NCBI GenBank assembly: GCA_025149125.1
Contig: CP102272.1
Coordinates: 1,240,001-1,304,000, forward strand
From: [Clostridium] asparagiforme DSM 15981
GTDB lineage: Bacteria; Bacillota; Clostridia; Lachnospirales; Lachnospiraceae
Length of the DNA: 64,000 bases
Direction of reading: 5' to 3'
Part shown: positions 18,401 to 25,405 of the stretch, piece after piece
Layout of the letters: each line of letters opens with the position of its first letter
Numbering within the stretch: position 1 is the stretch's first letter
The notes under the pieces: generated by a model
Databases searched by the model: none
What the model was told of the DNA's origin: nothing
The model's input: only the letters and a program-made list of their open reading frames with translations
Position numbers and translations under genes: made by a program

Positions 18401-21400
18401 AGCGCGGGTGGATATGCCCTACATGGAACAGCTCTCCGGTAAGACCGAGGACGAGCTGGCCGGGGAGCTGAAGGGCGTCATCTTCCGTTTGCCGGAGCCG
18501 GTGGGCGAGGACGGCAGTCCGCGCTATGCCGCCGCCGACGAATACCTCTCCGGCAACATCCGGGAGAAGCTGGCGCGGGCGCGGCAGGCGGCGGAGCAAG
18601 CCCCCGCGCTGTTCCAGGCCAACGTGGAGGCGCTGGAACAGGCCCTCCCCAAAGACCTGGACGCCTCCGAGATCGACGTGCGCCTGGGCGCGACCTGGGT
18701 GGACAAACGCTACATCCAGCAGTTCATGTACGAGACGTTTCGGACGCCTGGGTATGTGCGCAGTAAAGTACACGTCAACTTTTCCGCTTTCACCGCCGAG
18801 TGGAATGTCAGCGGCAAGAATGAAATCCCCTGGAACGACATCGCCGCCTTTACCACCTTTGGCACGGAGCGGGCCAGCGCCTACCGCATTTTGGAGGACA
18901 GCTTAAACCTCCGTGACGTGCGCATCTACGACACCATCACCGACCCGGACGGCAAGGAGCGCCGTGTTCTCAACCGGGATGAAACCACTCTGGCCCAGCA
19001 GAAGCAGCAGGCCGTCAAGGACGCTTTCCGGGACTGGATTTGGAAAGACCCCGACAGGCGGCAAACCCTTGTCCGCAAGTACAACGACCTCTACAACTCC
19101 ACCCGGCCCCGCGAGTACGACGGGCGGCACATCACCTTCGGCGGCATCAACCCCGAAATCCAGCTTCGGGAGCATCAGCTCAATGCCATCGCTCATGTCC
19201 TCTACGGTGACAACGTGCTCCTGGCCCATGAAGTGGGCGCGGGCAAGACTTTCGAGATGGTTGCCGCCGCGATGGAATCAAAGCGATTGGGGCTCTGTCA
19301 GAAATCCCTCTTTGCCGTGCCGAACCACCTCATTGAACAGTGGGCGTCGGAGTTTTTACGCCTCTATCCCTCCGCCAACATCCTTGTCGCCCGAAAGAAA
19401 GACTTTGAATCCCGCAACCGCAAGAAGTTCTGCGCCAAGATCGCCACCGGCGACTATGACGCCGTTATCATGGGCCACTCGCAGTTCGAGCGCCTGCCCG
19501 TGTCCTATGAGCGCCGGGAGCGGCTGTTGCAGCAGCAGCTATGGGAGATCGAGGAAGGCATCGAGGAACTGCGGGCCAGCGGCGCGGAGCGGTACAGCAT
19601 CAAGCAGTTGGAGCGCACCAAGCGGTCGCTGGAGGCGCGGCTGGATAAGCTCCACGACGGGACGCGCAAGGACGACGTTGTGACCTTTGAACAGCTCGGC
19701 GTTGACCGGCTGTTCATCGACGAGGCCCACAACTACAAGAATCTGTTCCTCTATACCAAGATGCGCAACGTGGCGGGCCTCTCCACCACCGACGCGCAGA
19801 AGTCCAGCGACATGCTGCTCAAGTGCCGCTACATCGACGAGGTGACGGACGGCAGGGGCGTGGTATTCGCCACCGGCACACCCGTCTCCAACTCAATGAC
19901 CGAACTCTACACCATGCAGCGATACCTTCAGCACGACCTTCTCGGCAAGCAGGCGCTCACCCACTTCGACAACTGGGCCTCCATCTTCGGGGAGACGGTG
20001 ACGGCCATCGAGCTGGCCCCGGAGGGGACGGGCTACCGGGCGCGGACGCGCTTCGCCCGCTTCTTCAACCTCCCGGAACTCATGGCTATGTTCAAGGAGG
20101 CGGCGGACATCAAGACCGCCGACCAGCTCAATCTCCCGGTGCCGGAGGTGGAGTACCACACCGAGGTGGCCGAACCCACCGAGCACCAGCAGACGCTTGT
20201 GCAGGAGCTGTCCGAGCGCGCCGCCATTGTCCACAGCGGACAGGTTGACCCCCGCGTGGACAACATGCTGAAAATTACCAGCGACGGGCGCAAGCTGGGC
20301 CTCGACCAGCGCCTCATCAACCCCATGCTCCCCGACGATCCCCGAAGCAAGCTCAATATGTGCGTGGGGAACATCCTGCGCATCTATCAGGAGGGGCAGG
20401 CCGACAAGCTGGCCCAGCTTGTGTTCTGTGACATCTCCACCCCCAAGGCAAAGGCCGCCGCCAACCAGGAGCGCGCCGCGCGCATCGCGGGCGACAAGAC
20501 GGCGGGCGGCGCGGAGCTTCACGCCCTGGGCAACCTCCTAGACGTGGAACCCGACCCGCCCTTTTCGGTCTACGAGGACATCCGCGACAAGCTCATCGCC
20601 GGGGGCATCCCCGCCCACCAGATCGCGTTCATCCACGACGCCAACACCGACGCCCGAAAAAAGGAGCTGTTCGCCAAGGTGCGCTCCGGGCAGGTGCGCG
20701 TCCTCATGGGCAGCACCTTCAAAATGGGGGCTGGGATGAATGTCCAGGACAGGCTCATCGCCCTGCACGACCTGGACTGCCCGTGGCGTCCCGGCGACCT
20801 GGAGCAGCGCAAGGGCCGCATCGTCCGGCAGGGCAACCACAACGAGAAAGTACACATCTACCGCTATGTCACCAACGGCACCTTTGATTCCTACCTCTGG
20901 CAGACGGTGGAGAACAAGCAGAAGTTCATCAGCCAGATTATGACGAGCAAATCCCCGGTGCGCTCCTGCGAGGACGTGGACGAGACGGCCCTCTCCTACG
21001 CCGAGATCAAGGCCCTGTGCGCGGGCAATCCGCTCATCAAGGAGAAGATGGACTTGGACATCGACGTGTCCCGACTGCGGATTCTGAAAGCCAGCCACCT
21101 GAGCCAGCAGTACCGGCTGGAGGACGATATTCTCAAACACTTCCCGGAGCAGATTGAGGCGAACAAGGGCTACATCGCCGGATTCAAGGCGGACATGGAG
21201 ACGCTGGAGGCCCACCCCCACCCGATGATTCCCGTGTCCCAGGCCGCGACGCCGGAGGCGGGGGCGGAGCGGCCGGACAGCGCCGACGCGCCGGTGGAGG
21301 GAGGAACCGAATCCCCCGCCGCGCCGGGAGAGGCCGGTCAGCCCACCGACGCGCCACCCGAAAACACCGCCGTGGCGATGCAAAAGGGCTTCGCCGGTAT

Positions 21401-21944
21401 CGTCATCCGGGGCGACACCCTCACCGACAAGGACAACGCGGGCGCGGCCATCCTCGCCGCCTGCAAGGAGGTCAAGGGCGGCGACCCGGTGGAGATCGGC
21501 AGCTACCGGGGCTTCACCATGTCGCTGTCCGTGGAGAACTTCGGCAAAGACTTCATCCTCACCATGAAGGGGAAGATGACCCACCGCGTCACGCTGGGCA
21601 AGGACGCGCGGGGCAATCTGAACCGTATGGACAACGCGCTGGCCTCCATGCCGGAACGCCTCGCCGCCGTGGAGGAACGGCTGGAGAACATCCACAAACA
21701 GATGGCGGCGGCAAAGGCCGAGCTGGGCAAGCCCTTCCCCCAGGAGGCGGAGCTGGGGGAAAAGAGCGCCCGCCTCGCCGCGCTGAACATCCAGCTCGAT
21801 ATGGACACCGGCAAGCAGGGTCGGCAGGCCAGCCGCCCCTCCGCCAAGCAGGAGCGCCCCTCCGTGCTGGAGAGCCTCAAGCGCCCCCTCCCGCCCAGGG
21901 GGGCGGAAAAGAAACCAAAACACCGTGAACAGGAGGTTAGATGA
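12480..21944 (+). CDS. Giant ArdC-like / LPD / N6-methylase / SNF2-helicase protein
   Basis: A 3154-residue polyvalent protein. Domains in order: an ArdC-like N-terminus (about 1-260); a Gly/Pro/Arg-rich linker (about 260-380) that coincides exactly with tnpV in another frame; three related LPD-type modules (about 420-1020, with DIDAELRRG, NALREWNGDPDS and DEALRSWNGDMDS); a KOW/SH3-like region; an N6-adenine methylase-like domain with the SAM motif EPSCGVGNFF near 1554 and GNVPFGGY near 1618 in place of the usual NPPY; and a SNF2 helicase with EVGAGKT (about 2251), DEAH (2414-2417), a TGTPVSNS motif and QRKGRIVRQG near 2776. A coiled C-terminal tail follows. DarB-like anti-restriction proteins have a similar methylase-helicase layout. 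ATG 12480 is preceded by AGGGAGG at suitable spacing. Confidence 0.88.
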   Translation: MPSKAQLYAQMADHAATQITGSYQEWTAFLTTAARLYKYPYDEQLMIFAQRPDATACAEYDLWNEKMRRYVRRGSRGIALIDTTGGQPRLRYVFDISDTGGGENSRRPFLWQYRPEEHRDTVTAALENHFDVTGENGLPDQLERIAAQLAQEYWDDHQRDILAIVDGSFLEGYDELNVGVQFRNAATVSISYALMSRCGLDPDDYYEHEDFFSVFDFNTSAAVAALGTAVSESNQTVLRQIGIAIQNYERAKSAERSATHGEQPDLHQERGLPHPRPDAGRDAGGQAPGQVREDAPGVSEGASPGTVEHPAPEREAVPAPAGDRRDGQQPSGADDAGAEEVGGRDGGTQGQRPHEVGGPDEHPQGSGGGNPALGADLQLTPQEPEETPAAQLSLFPSEREQIQSIQEGSSVKTPDPSSVSKEDIDAELRRGTGTADGKLRVHAFYQQERDAKEAVAFLKHEYGYYRHSHTFVDGGQGFVEYTSDKGMILRRYEPEQEIKLTWNAIDKRLRELVTARRYLTTEELASLITQADIDALLVQDWNVPGRKQQILKWFQQGLTDEQLEGALRSVYNLSPDIVPPRTGGLVDLADGASGYAYYVAAGVRIENRQNGGWREVGYGEMAQHIRALIDTGQYLTPEEQAALVEQPAPVPEAPAPAAPRQAAPPDPQAAIDNALREWNGDPDSRRRVAAHMETHARDKETAAFLRAEYGDDLPAFPVTGEGMAQDMPWPKVQRRLAQLIQQGAFLPSVDHEAEPPQSHVLEPYVRYKPVVIAAVSEDTAYRNACGHFDREDAGIECNAAVRRAVLNAGDMELIRLFSDMPEFRRRLHQEVFDETYPQLHELLRPLSQEDIDEALRSWNGDMDSKRAVVRYMADRGRDKETAEWLSHEYGGGDNKSLFIIRAGSPEAMELPWPKVQHRLAQLIQQGAFLTGEEQEAPEPERPLGPSPTVREIFEHYLPIVKELVLSDVPYQNACKNSDRQNAYLEGGEAVKRAVSSIGDANFLRLYYDLTGFHNNLHQRVLDETYPMLAQAPGIAQQGRPADAPAQESDAAAYRLLSRLRSDCDYFLGEGQGAEKHLWAGSVKAQIAKMRELYDSLPEKPEWLTVEAIDAYERRMTGLEQAPPAPARDPDAPPYKVGDTVYLDDTAFEITALRDSEVQLLDPSLSYPIFRAESRESFERMLWRDDRNRPVTDFLAASMEGVNDDLRDVLVNGLLTQPDKEAIVNLFRKGAGNSAVASYLALSLAGRTETMELETGDTVDYFTSTFGIEAEIQDKFRSKLSASWRDTAPILRALCREWEHSRYRVEETSDAFEEPFILRDTMTGEYYDIDDVYQTFETEEEVRALAAQLNTGAAPEPPAPLEGIPAYQVGDEVALPYGDRELTGTVGYVGENDVRIDTGPYSWSHESVNREQFEDGLRQDGRNAALFTPEDEAPATENFRITDDALGVGNAREKYRRNVEAIRTLKQIEDAGRTATAAEQETLSRYVGWGGLPDAFDQDKEAWAAEYAELKDLLTPEEYASARASTLNAHYTSPTVARAIYEVVGNLGFHSGNILEPSCGVGNFFGLLPEGMAASKLYGVELDSISGRIAGQLYPKASIAVRGFEKTNFPDGFFDVAIGNVPFGGYKVVDSRYDKHNFFIHDYFLAKAIDKVRPGGVLAFITSNGVSGGTMDKKDRRAREYLAERCDLLGAIRLPNNAFAANAGTDMTTDILFLQKLDAPRQLGAQPPLWVQTDTLLEQDHTNGQGETRHNFVTVNRYFQQHPEMVLGELKIVSGPFGPQLTCQPLPDADLAQQLSQAVGHIHGQITEAELPDLGEGEEIDSSIPADPNVKNYSYTVVDGEVYYRENSRMVRPELNATAKARVKGMVELRDCMRELIDLQMDECPDEAIIRQQAKLEVLYDAFTSRYGLLNDRGNALAFADDSSYYLLCSLEVLDEDGRLERKADMFSKRTIKKHEAVTSVDTASEALAVSIAEKARVDMPYMEQLSGKTEDELAGELKGVIFRLPEPVGEDGSPRYAAADEYLSGNIREKLARARQAAEQAPALFQANVEALEQALPKDLDASEIDVRLGATWVDKRYIQQFMYETFRTPGYVRSKVHVNFSAFTAEWNVSGKNEIPWNDIAAFTTFGTERASAYRILEDSLNLRDVRIYDTITDPDGKERRVLNRDETTLAQQKQQAVKDAFRDWIWKDPDRRQTLVRKYNDLYNSTRPREYDGRHITFGGINPEIQLREHQLNAIAHVLYGDNVLLAHEVGAGKTFEMVAAAMESKRLGLCQKSLFAVPNHLIEQWASEFLRLYPSANILVARKKDFESRNRKKFCAKIATGDYDAVIMGHSQFERLPVSYERRERLLQQQLWEIEEGIEELRASGAERYSIKQLERTKRSLEARLDKLHDGTRKDDVVTFEQLGVDRLFIDEAHNYKNLFLYTKMRNVAGLSTTDAQKSSDMLLKCRYIDEVTDGRGVVFATGTPVSNSMTELYTMQRYLQHDLLGKQALTHFDNWASIFGETVTAIELAPEGTGYRARTRFARFFNLPELMAMFKEAADIKTADQLNLPVPEVEYHTEVAEPTEHQQTLVQELSERAAIVHSGQVDPRVDNMLKITSDGRKLGLDQRLINPMLPDDPRSKLNMCVGNILRIYQEGQADKLAQLVFCDISTPKAKAAANQERAARIAGDKTAGGAELHALGNLLDVEPDPPFSVYEDIRDKLIAGGIPAHQIAFIHDANTDARKKELFAKVRSGQVRVLMGSTFKMGAGMNVQDRLIALHDLDCPWRPGDLEQRKGRIVRQGNHNEKVHIYRYVTNGTFDSYLWQTVENKQKFISQIMTSKSPVRSCEDVDETALSYAEIKALCAGNPLIKEKMDLDIDVSRLRILKASHLSQQYRLEDDILKHFPEQIEANKGYIAGFKADMETLEAHPHPMIPVSQAATPEAGAERPDSADAPVEGGTESPAAPGEAGQPTDAPPENTAVAMQKGFAGIVIRGDTLTDKDNAGAAILAACKEVKGGDPVEIGSYRGFTMSLSVENFGKDFILTMKGKMTHRVTLGKDARGNLNRMDNALASMPERLAAVEERLENIHKQMAAAKAELGKPFPQEAELGEKSARLAALNIQLDMDTGKQGRQASRPSAKQERPSVLESLKRPLPPRGAEKKPKHREQEVR
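13258..13617 (+). CDS. tnpV: TnpV family protein nested inside the giant gene
   Basis: A 119-residue frame in the +1 register relative to the surrounding gene, with GGAAAGGAG upstream of its ATG. It reads MENNLTYTKSGDYLIPDL, then KPLGKYGRMRREYLKEHRP, and ends EILLSELIYN, the recognisable sequence of transposon-encoded TnpV proteins. The enclosing frame stays open throughout and in this interval encodes low-complexity Gly/Pro/Asp/Arg sequence unlike its neighbouring domains. This suggests tnpV is the constrained frame and the linker is secondary. Function of TnpV unknown. Confidence 0.82.
   Translation: MENNLTYTKSGDYLIPDLTLGETPEAKPLGKYGRMRREYLKEHRPVLWNTLLLSGKLFPHLREIDETASSRLERMMPELKKSAGVTEELKASDPMKWVGLMNTLKAQAEEILLSELIYN
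14659..15265 (+). repeat. Two near-identical 58-bp direct repeats inside the giant gene
   Basis: Copies at 14659-14716 and 15208-15265 (549 bp apart, 183 codons) differ at only two positions and encode PWPKVQ(R/H)RLAQLIQQGAFL. They lie at the same place in two diverged LPD modules, so the pattern looks like local gene conversion within an older domain duplication. Confidence 0.85.
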
Positions 21945-22711
21945 TAATGGATAAGACGCCGTTATACAAATACCCCGCCGCCTACGCGCGGGAGAATGGG
22001 GAGCTGGAGGCGTACCGCGCCTCCCACAAAGCGAATATCGCCTGTCGGGATGCCATCGACGCCGCCATCCGTGACAACTACCGCGATAACTGCCTCAGCC
22101 CGGACGCCGCAAAACAGGTCATCGCCGAGTTCGGCTTTGACCGCACCCTCTATGTGCTGGCGAACACCGTCCGGGAAAAGGATTGGGACGGGCGCATCGA
22201 CTACCGCAGCAAGGAGTGGGCGCGGACGATTCCGATTTTTGACGACAGCGACGGCTTCGGCGGCAACCGCAACCGGGAATTTGTCGTAGACCAGAGCCAC
22301 CCCGGTCTGGTGGATTTGTTCGTCAAGCAGGCGCGGCGGGAGTATCTGCTGTCGCTGCCGCTTACCAAAGAGGACATCAAGGCGGAGGCCCATAAAATCC
22401 TCGCCCAATTCCAGGACGCGCGGGAGCCGAACAGCCCGGAGGGGACGCACTACATGGCGAAAGTCTCCCCGGACTTCATGGCCCGCGCCAGCTCCAAAGA
22501 CCAAGGCAGGCTGATGAAAGAGCTGCCCTTCCCGTCGCTCTCCCTCTCCACCCTCAAAGACCGCAAGGGCGTGTTCGCGTTCATCTCCAAGGACGAGGAT
22601 CGCTTCCATCCCCCGCGCCGGGGGCGGGCCTCCGTCCGGGATAAGCTCCAGAATACCCCCGCCGCCCCCAAGCCGCCGAAGCCCGGTAAAAAGAAAGAGA
22701 TGGAGCTGTAA
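21941..22711 (+). CDS. DUF3849 family protein
   Basis: A 256-residue protein. The N-terminal 110 residues (YKYPAAYARENGELEAYRAS, then NIACRDAIDAAI) match the DUF3849 pattern common in CTn-type ICEs. The C-terminal part contains a second segment (PFPSLSLSTLKDRKGVFAFI) and a basic Pro/Lys tail. It overlaps the giant gene by ATGA, so it is presumably co-translated. Role unknown; its position next to MobC and the relaxase suggests DNA processing or establishment. Confidence 0.82.
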   Translation: MIMDKTPLYKYPAAYARENGELEAYRASHKANIACRDAIDAAIRDNYRDNCLSPDAAKQVIAEFGFDRTLYVLANTVREKDWDGRIDYRSKEWARTIPIFDDSDGFGGNRNREFVVDQSHPGLVDLFVKQARREYLLSLPLTKEDIKAEAHKILAQFQDAREPNSPEGTHYMAKVSPDFMARASSKDQGRLMKELPFPSLSLSTLKDRKGVFAFISKDEDRFHPPRRGRASVRDKLQNTPAAPKPPKPGKKKEMEL

Positions 22712-22713
22712 CG

Positions 22714-23052
22714 ATGGCGAAGCGGAAGCGGGACGTGCCGCTCCTGTTTTGGGTATCGCCGGAGGAAAAGGCGCTCATTGAGCGGAAGATGGCCCAGCTC
22801 GGCACGGAGAACCTGAGCGCCTATCTGCGCAAGATGGCGATTGACGGCCTCGTGGTGAAGCTGGAGCTGCCGGAGCTGCGGGAACTGGTTTCCCTCCTGC
22901 GCTATTCCAGCAACAACTTAAACCAGCTCACGCGCCGGGTGCATGAGACGGGCCGCGTCTATGACGCCGATCTGGAGGACATGCGCCAACGCTATGACCG
23001 GCTGTGGGAGGCCGCGAACAAAATCCTCACCTCGCTGGCGGCGATTCAGTGA
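22714..23052 (+). CDS. MobC-like relaxosome accessory protein
   Basis: A 112-residue protein. It begins with a basic stretch and a ribbon-helix-helix-like segment (RDVPLLFWVSPEEKALIERK, NLSAYLRKMAIDG), followed by the MobC signature LLRYSSNNLNQLTRRVHETG. MobC proteins bind near oriT and help the relaxase to open the nick region. It starts two bases after the preceding stop and is followed by a palindrome-rich gap, a small membrane protein and the relaxase gene. Confidence 0.88.
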   Translation: MAKRKRDVPLLFWVSPEEKALIERKMAQLGTENLSAYLRKMAIDGLVVKLELPELRELVSLLRYSSNNLNQLTRRVHETGRVYDADLEDMRQRYDRLWEAANKILTSLAAIQ

Positions 23053-23103
23053 ACACGCGGGGGGAGGCGCGCCGGACACCGGCCCGTCTCTCCCCGCCTT
23101 TTT

Positions 23104-23231
23104 CACTTCGCCGAAAATTTTCGGCGAAGTGGGAAGCGAAAATAATTAGCCGAAATTTTCGGCGCATTTCCAGACCCGCGTTGAAACAAAAAATTAGCCG
23201 CAAATTGCGGCGCATTTCCGCATCCTTGCGG
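23104..23231. other. Palindrome cluster between mobC and the relaxase (oriT candidate)
   Basis: A perfect 28-bp palindrome occupies 23104-23131 (half-site CACTTCGCCGAAAA). Two 27-bp direct repeats follow at 23146-23172 and 23194-23220. Each contains a 7-bp stem with one central base (GCCGAAA/TTTCGGC and GCCGCAA/TTGCGGC). The A-to-C change in one arm is matched by T-to-G in the other, so pairing is preserved. A further hairpin CCGCA/TGCGG is at 23218-23231. Position between mobC and the relaxase makes this an oriT or relaxosome binding candidate. Confidence 0.55.
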
Positions 23232-23281
23232 GAGGCGGAAAAATGCTGTATTCTAACAGTAGAAAGAAGGGAGGTCATTCC

Positions 23282-23572
23282 ATGAGACTGATTCTGAAAA
23301 TCCTCGCCGCGCCCATCGTGGTGGCGCTCACCCTGTTCGTGTGGATTTGCTCCGGCCTGCTCTACGTCTCCGCCTTTGTGTTCGGCCTCGCCGGAACCGT
23401 CGTCGCCATCCTGGGCGTGGCGGTGCTCGTCACCTACTCCCCGAAAAACGGGATTATCCTTTTGATAATTGCTTTCCTCGTCAGTCCGATGGGCCTCCCA
23501 ATGGCAGCGGCGTGGCTGCTGGGCAAGATGCAGGATTTGCGATACGCCATTCAAGACCGGGTATACGGATAA
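23282..23572 (+). CDS. Small membrane protein (CD1845-like)
   Basis: A 96-residue protein made almost wholly of hydrophobic helices (VVALTLFVWICSGLLYVSAF, LAGTVVAILGVAVLVTY, GIILLIIAFLVSPMGLPM), giving about three membrane segments, with a short basic C-terminus. Similar small proteins precede the relaxase in many CTn elements. ATG 23282 is chosen over an in-frame ATG at 23243 because GGGAGG lies at proper spacing. Function unknown. Confidence 0.78.
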   Translation: MRLILKILAAPIVVALTLFVWICSGLLYVSAFVFGLAGTVVAILGVAVLVTYSPKNGIILLIIAFLVSPMGLPMAAAWLLGKMQDLRYAIQDRVYG

Positions 23573-23585
23573 CAAAATCATCGCG

Positions 23586-23622
23586 GGAGCGTGGGGGATG
23601 TCCCCACGCTCCTATTCTTTTT
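23586..23622 (+). terminator. Strong intrinsic terminator before the relaxase gene
   Basis: An 11-bp stem GGAGCGTGGGG (23586-23596) / CCCCACGCTCC (23602-23612) followed by TATTCTTTTT. It separates the relaxase gene from the upstream operon, implying that the relaxase is regulated by readthrough or by its own promoter. Confidence 0.75.
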
Positions 23623-23639
23623 AGAGGGGAGGTTTCACC

Positions 23640-25052
23640 GTGGCGACGACGCGCCTCATGCCCCTGCACACCGGCAAGGGCCGGACGGTGGGGACGGCCA
23701 TCTCCGACATCCTCGACTATGTGGAGAACCCGCAAAAGACTGATAACGGCAGGCTCATCACCGGCTTCCAATGCGACAGCCGGGTGGCCGACGCCGAGTT
23801 CCTTTTTACCAAGCGGCAGTACGCTGCCCTCACCGGCAGGACGCGGGGCGCGGACGACGTGATTGCCTACCATGTGCGCCAGTCCTTTAAGCCGGGGGAG
23901 GTCACGCCGGAGGAAGCCAACCGCATCGGCGTGGAGTTCGCCAAGCGTTTCACCAAGGGCAATCACGCCTTTATCGTCTGCACCCATATTGATAAATCCC
24001 ACGTCCACAATCACATCATCTGGAACTCCACCGCCCTGGACTGCAAGCGGAAATTCCGCAACTTCTGGAACAGCACCAGGGCCGTGCGGCGGCTCTCCGA
24101 CACCCTCTGCATCGAGAACGGCCTGTCCATCGTGGAGAACCCCAACCGGCACGGGAAGAAGTACAACAAGTGGCTGGGCGACAGGAAGAAGCCCTCCCAG
24201 CGGGACGCCCTGCGGGGCTTCATCGACGAGGCGCTGGCAAAGCAGCCCGCCGACTTCGGCGCGCTGCTGAAGCTCTTGCGGGAGGCCGGGTGCGAGGTCA
24301 AGGACGGCGGCAAGGTGCCGTCCCTCATGGCCCCCGGCTGGAAAGCCTACGCCCGCATGGACACCTTGGGCGCGGACTACGACGTGGACGTGCTGCGCGC
24401 CGTCCTCTCCGGCCAGAAGGCCCACACGCCCCGCAAGAAAGCCGTCCAGCTCACGCCGGAGAAGCGCGTCAATCTGCTGGTGGACATCCAGGAAAAACTC
24501 CGCGCCGGGAAGGGCGCAGGCTACGAGCGGTGGGCCAGGAGCTTCAACCTCAAGCAGATGGCGCAGACGCTCAACTACCTCACCGAGCACGGCCTGCTGG
24601 AGTACGGCGCGCTCTCTGAAAAGACGGCGGCGGCCACGGCCCGGTTTAACGGGCTGTCCAGGCAGATCAAGGCGGCGGAAAAGCGTCTCGCCGAGATTGC
24701 CGTGCTGCGGACGCACATCATCAACTACTCCAAGACCCGCGAGGTCTATGTCGCCTACCGCAAGGCCGGGTACTCCAAAAAGTTCAAGGCCGAGCACGAG
24801 GCCGAGCTGCTTCTGCACCAGACGGCGAAGAAAGCCTTTGACGAACTGGGCGTGAAAAAGCTCCCCACCGTCAGGAGCTTGCAGGCCGAGTACGCCGCGC
24901 TGCTGGCCGAGAAAAAAGAGGCGTATGGGGACTACCGCAAGGCCCGCGACGAGATGAAGGAGCTGCTGACCGTCAAGGCCAATGTAGACCGGCTCATGGG
25001 CTACGACGAGAAAAGCGCCGAGCAGGAGAAAGAGAAATCCCCGGCCCGGTGA
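23640..25052 (+). CDS. Relaxase/mobilization nuclease (MOBP-like)
   Basis: A 470-residue relaxase. It has a candidate nicking tyrosine Tyr27 (DILDYVENP) and the metal-binding histidine motif around residues 116-125 (HIDKSHVHNHIIW). The following FRNFWNSTRAVRRLSDTLC and ENPNRHGKKYNKW segments are usual for VirD2/MobA-type relaxases. The C-terminal half is helical and Lys-rich. The start is GTG with GGGGAGG upstream. The enzyme cuts one strand at oriT and stays covalently attached during transfer. It lies downstream of mobC with a palindrome cluster and a terminator between. Confidence 0.92.
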   Translation: MATTRLMPLHTGKGRTVGTAISDILDYVENPQKTDNGRLITGFQCDSRVADAEFLFTKRQYAALTGRTRGADDVIAYHVRQSFKPGEVTPEEANRIGVEFAKRFTKGNHAFIVCTHIDKSHVHNHIIWNSTALDCKRKFRNFWNSTRAVRRLSDTLCIENGLSIVENPNRHGKKYNKWLGDRKKPSQRDALRGFIDEALAKQPADFGALLKLLREAGCEVKDGGKVPSLMAPGWKAYARMDTLGADYDVDVLRAVLSGQKAHTPRKKAVQLTPEKRVNLLVDIQEKLRAGKGAGYERWARSFNLKQMAQTLNYLTEHGLLEYGALSEKTAAATARFNGLSRQIKAAEKRLAEIAVLRTHIINYSKTREVYVAYRKAGYSKKFKAEHEAELLLHQTAKKAFDELGVKKLPTVRSLQAEYAALLAEKKEAYGDYRKARDEMKELLTVKANVDRLMGYDEKSAEQEKEKSPAR

Positions 25053-25076
25053 CGTTTCCCCGCCGTGGTTTTCCCG

Positions 25077-25365
25077 GAGGGAAAGCGCGGAGCGCCTTTC
25101 CCTCTTGTCTGCCGCTTTTGCGCGGGGCGGGGGCCGGGTCAAGAGTGCGGCGGGACGCCGCACCGCCATCGGCGGCTTGCTCTTGACGCGGTTTCCGACC
25201 TGTGCTACTCCTGCGGGCCGCGCCCGCATAAGCGTCCGAAGGACGCGCAGCCAGCTCCGGCACGGAGCTGTTCAAGGGGGATTGGGGGCGCTGCCACCAA
25301 CAAGCGAAATGGGGATCGCCGCGTCAGCGGGATTCCCATTTTGGCCTGTGTGTATTAACACAGGC
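25077..25365. other. Hairpin array with a perfect three-way junction, downstream of the relaxase
   Basis: This gene-free stretch (25053-25405) holds at least seven hairpins. The clearest is a three-way junction: outer stem GTCAAGAG (25138-25145) / CTCTTGAC (25180-25187), enclosing TGCGGCG/CGCCGCA (25146-25152/25156-25162) and CCGCC/GGCGG (25163-25167/25171-25175). Others are GAGGGAAAG/CTTTCCCTC (25077-25104), GCGGGC/GCCCGC (25213-25227), GCGTCC/GGACGC (25232-25246), CAGCTCCG/CGGAGCTG (25252-25270), AAATGGG/CCCATTT (25307-25341) and GCCTGTGT/ACACAGGC (25344-25365). It could be oriT, a single-strand origin or an RNA. Confidence 0.5.
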
Positions 25366-25405
25366 ATCGCTTGCCGGTTTCTCTGCTCCAGGCTATCCGC
25401 TTCCA

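Noticed and set aside
15678..18773. Long minus-strand open frames opposite the giant gene (482 and 436 codons)
   Set aside because: They have Val/Leu/Gly/His-rich composition typical of antisense frames in GC-rich genes and no recognisable motifs.
20538..21923. 461-codon minus-strand frame opposite the helicase end
   Set aside because: It lacks a ribosome-binding site and domain, and the opposite strand carries clear helicase motifs.
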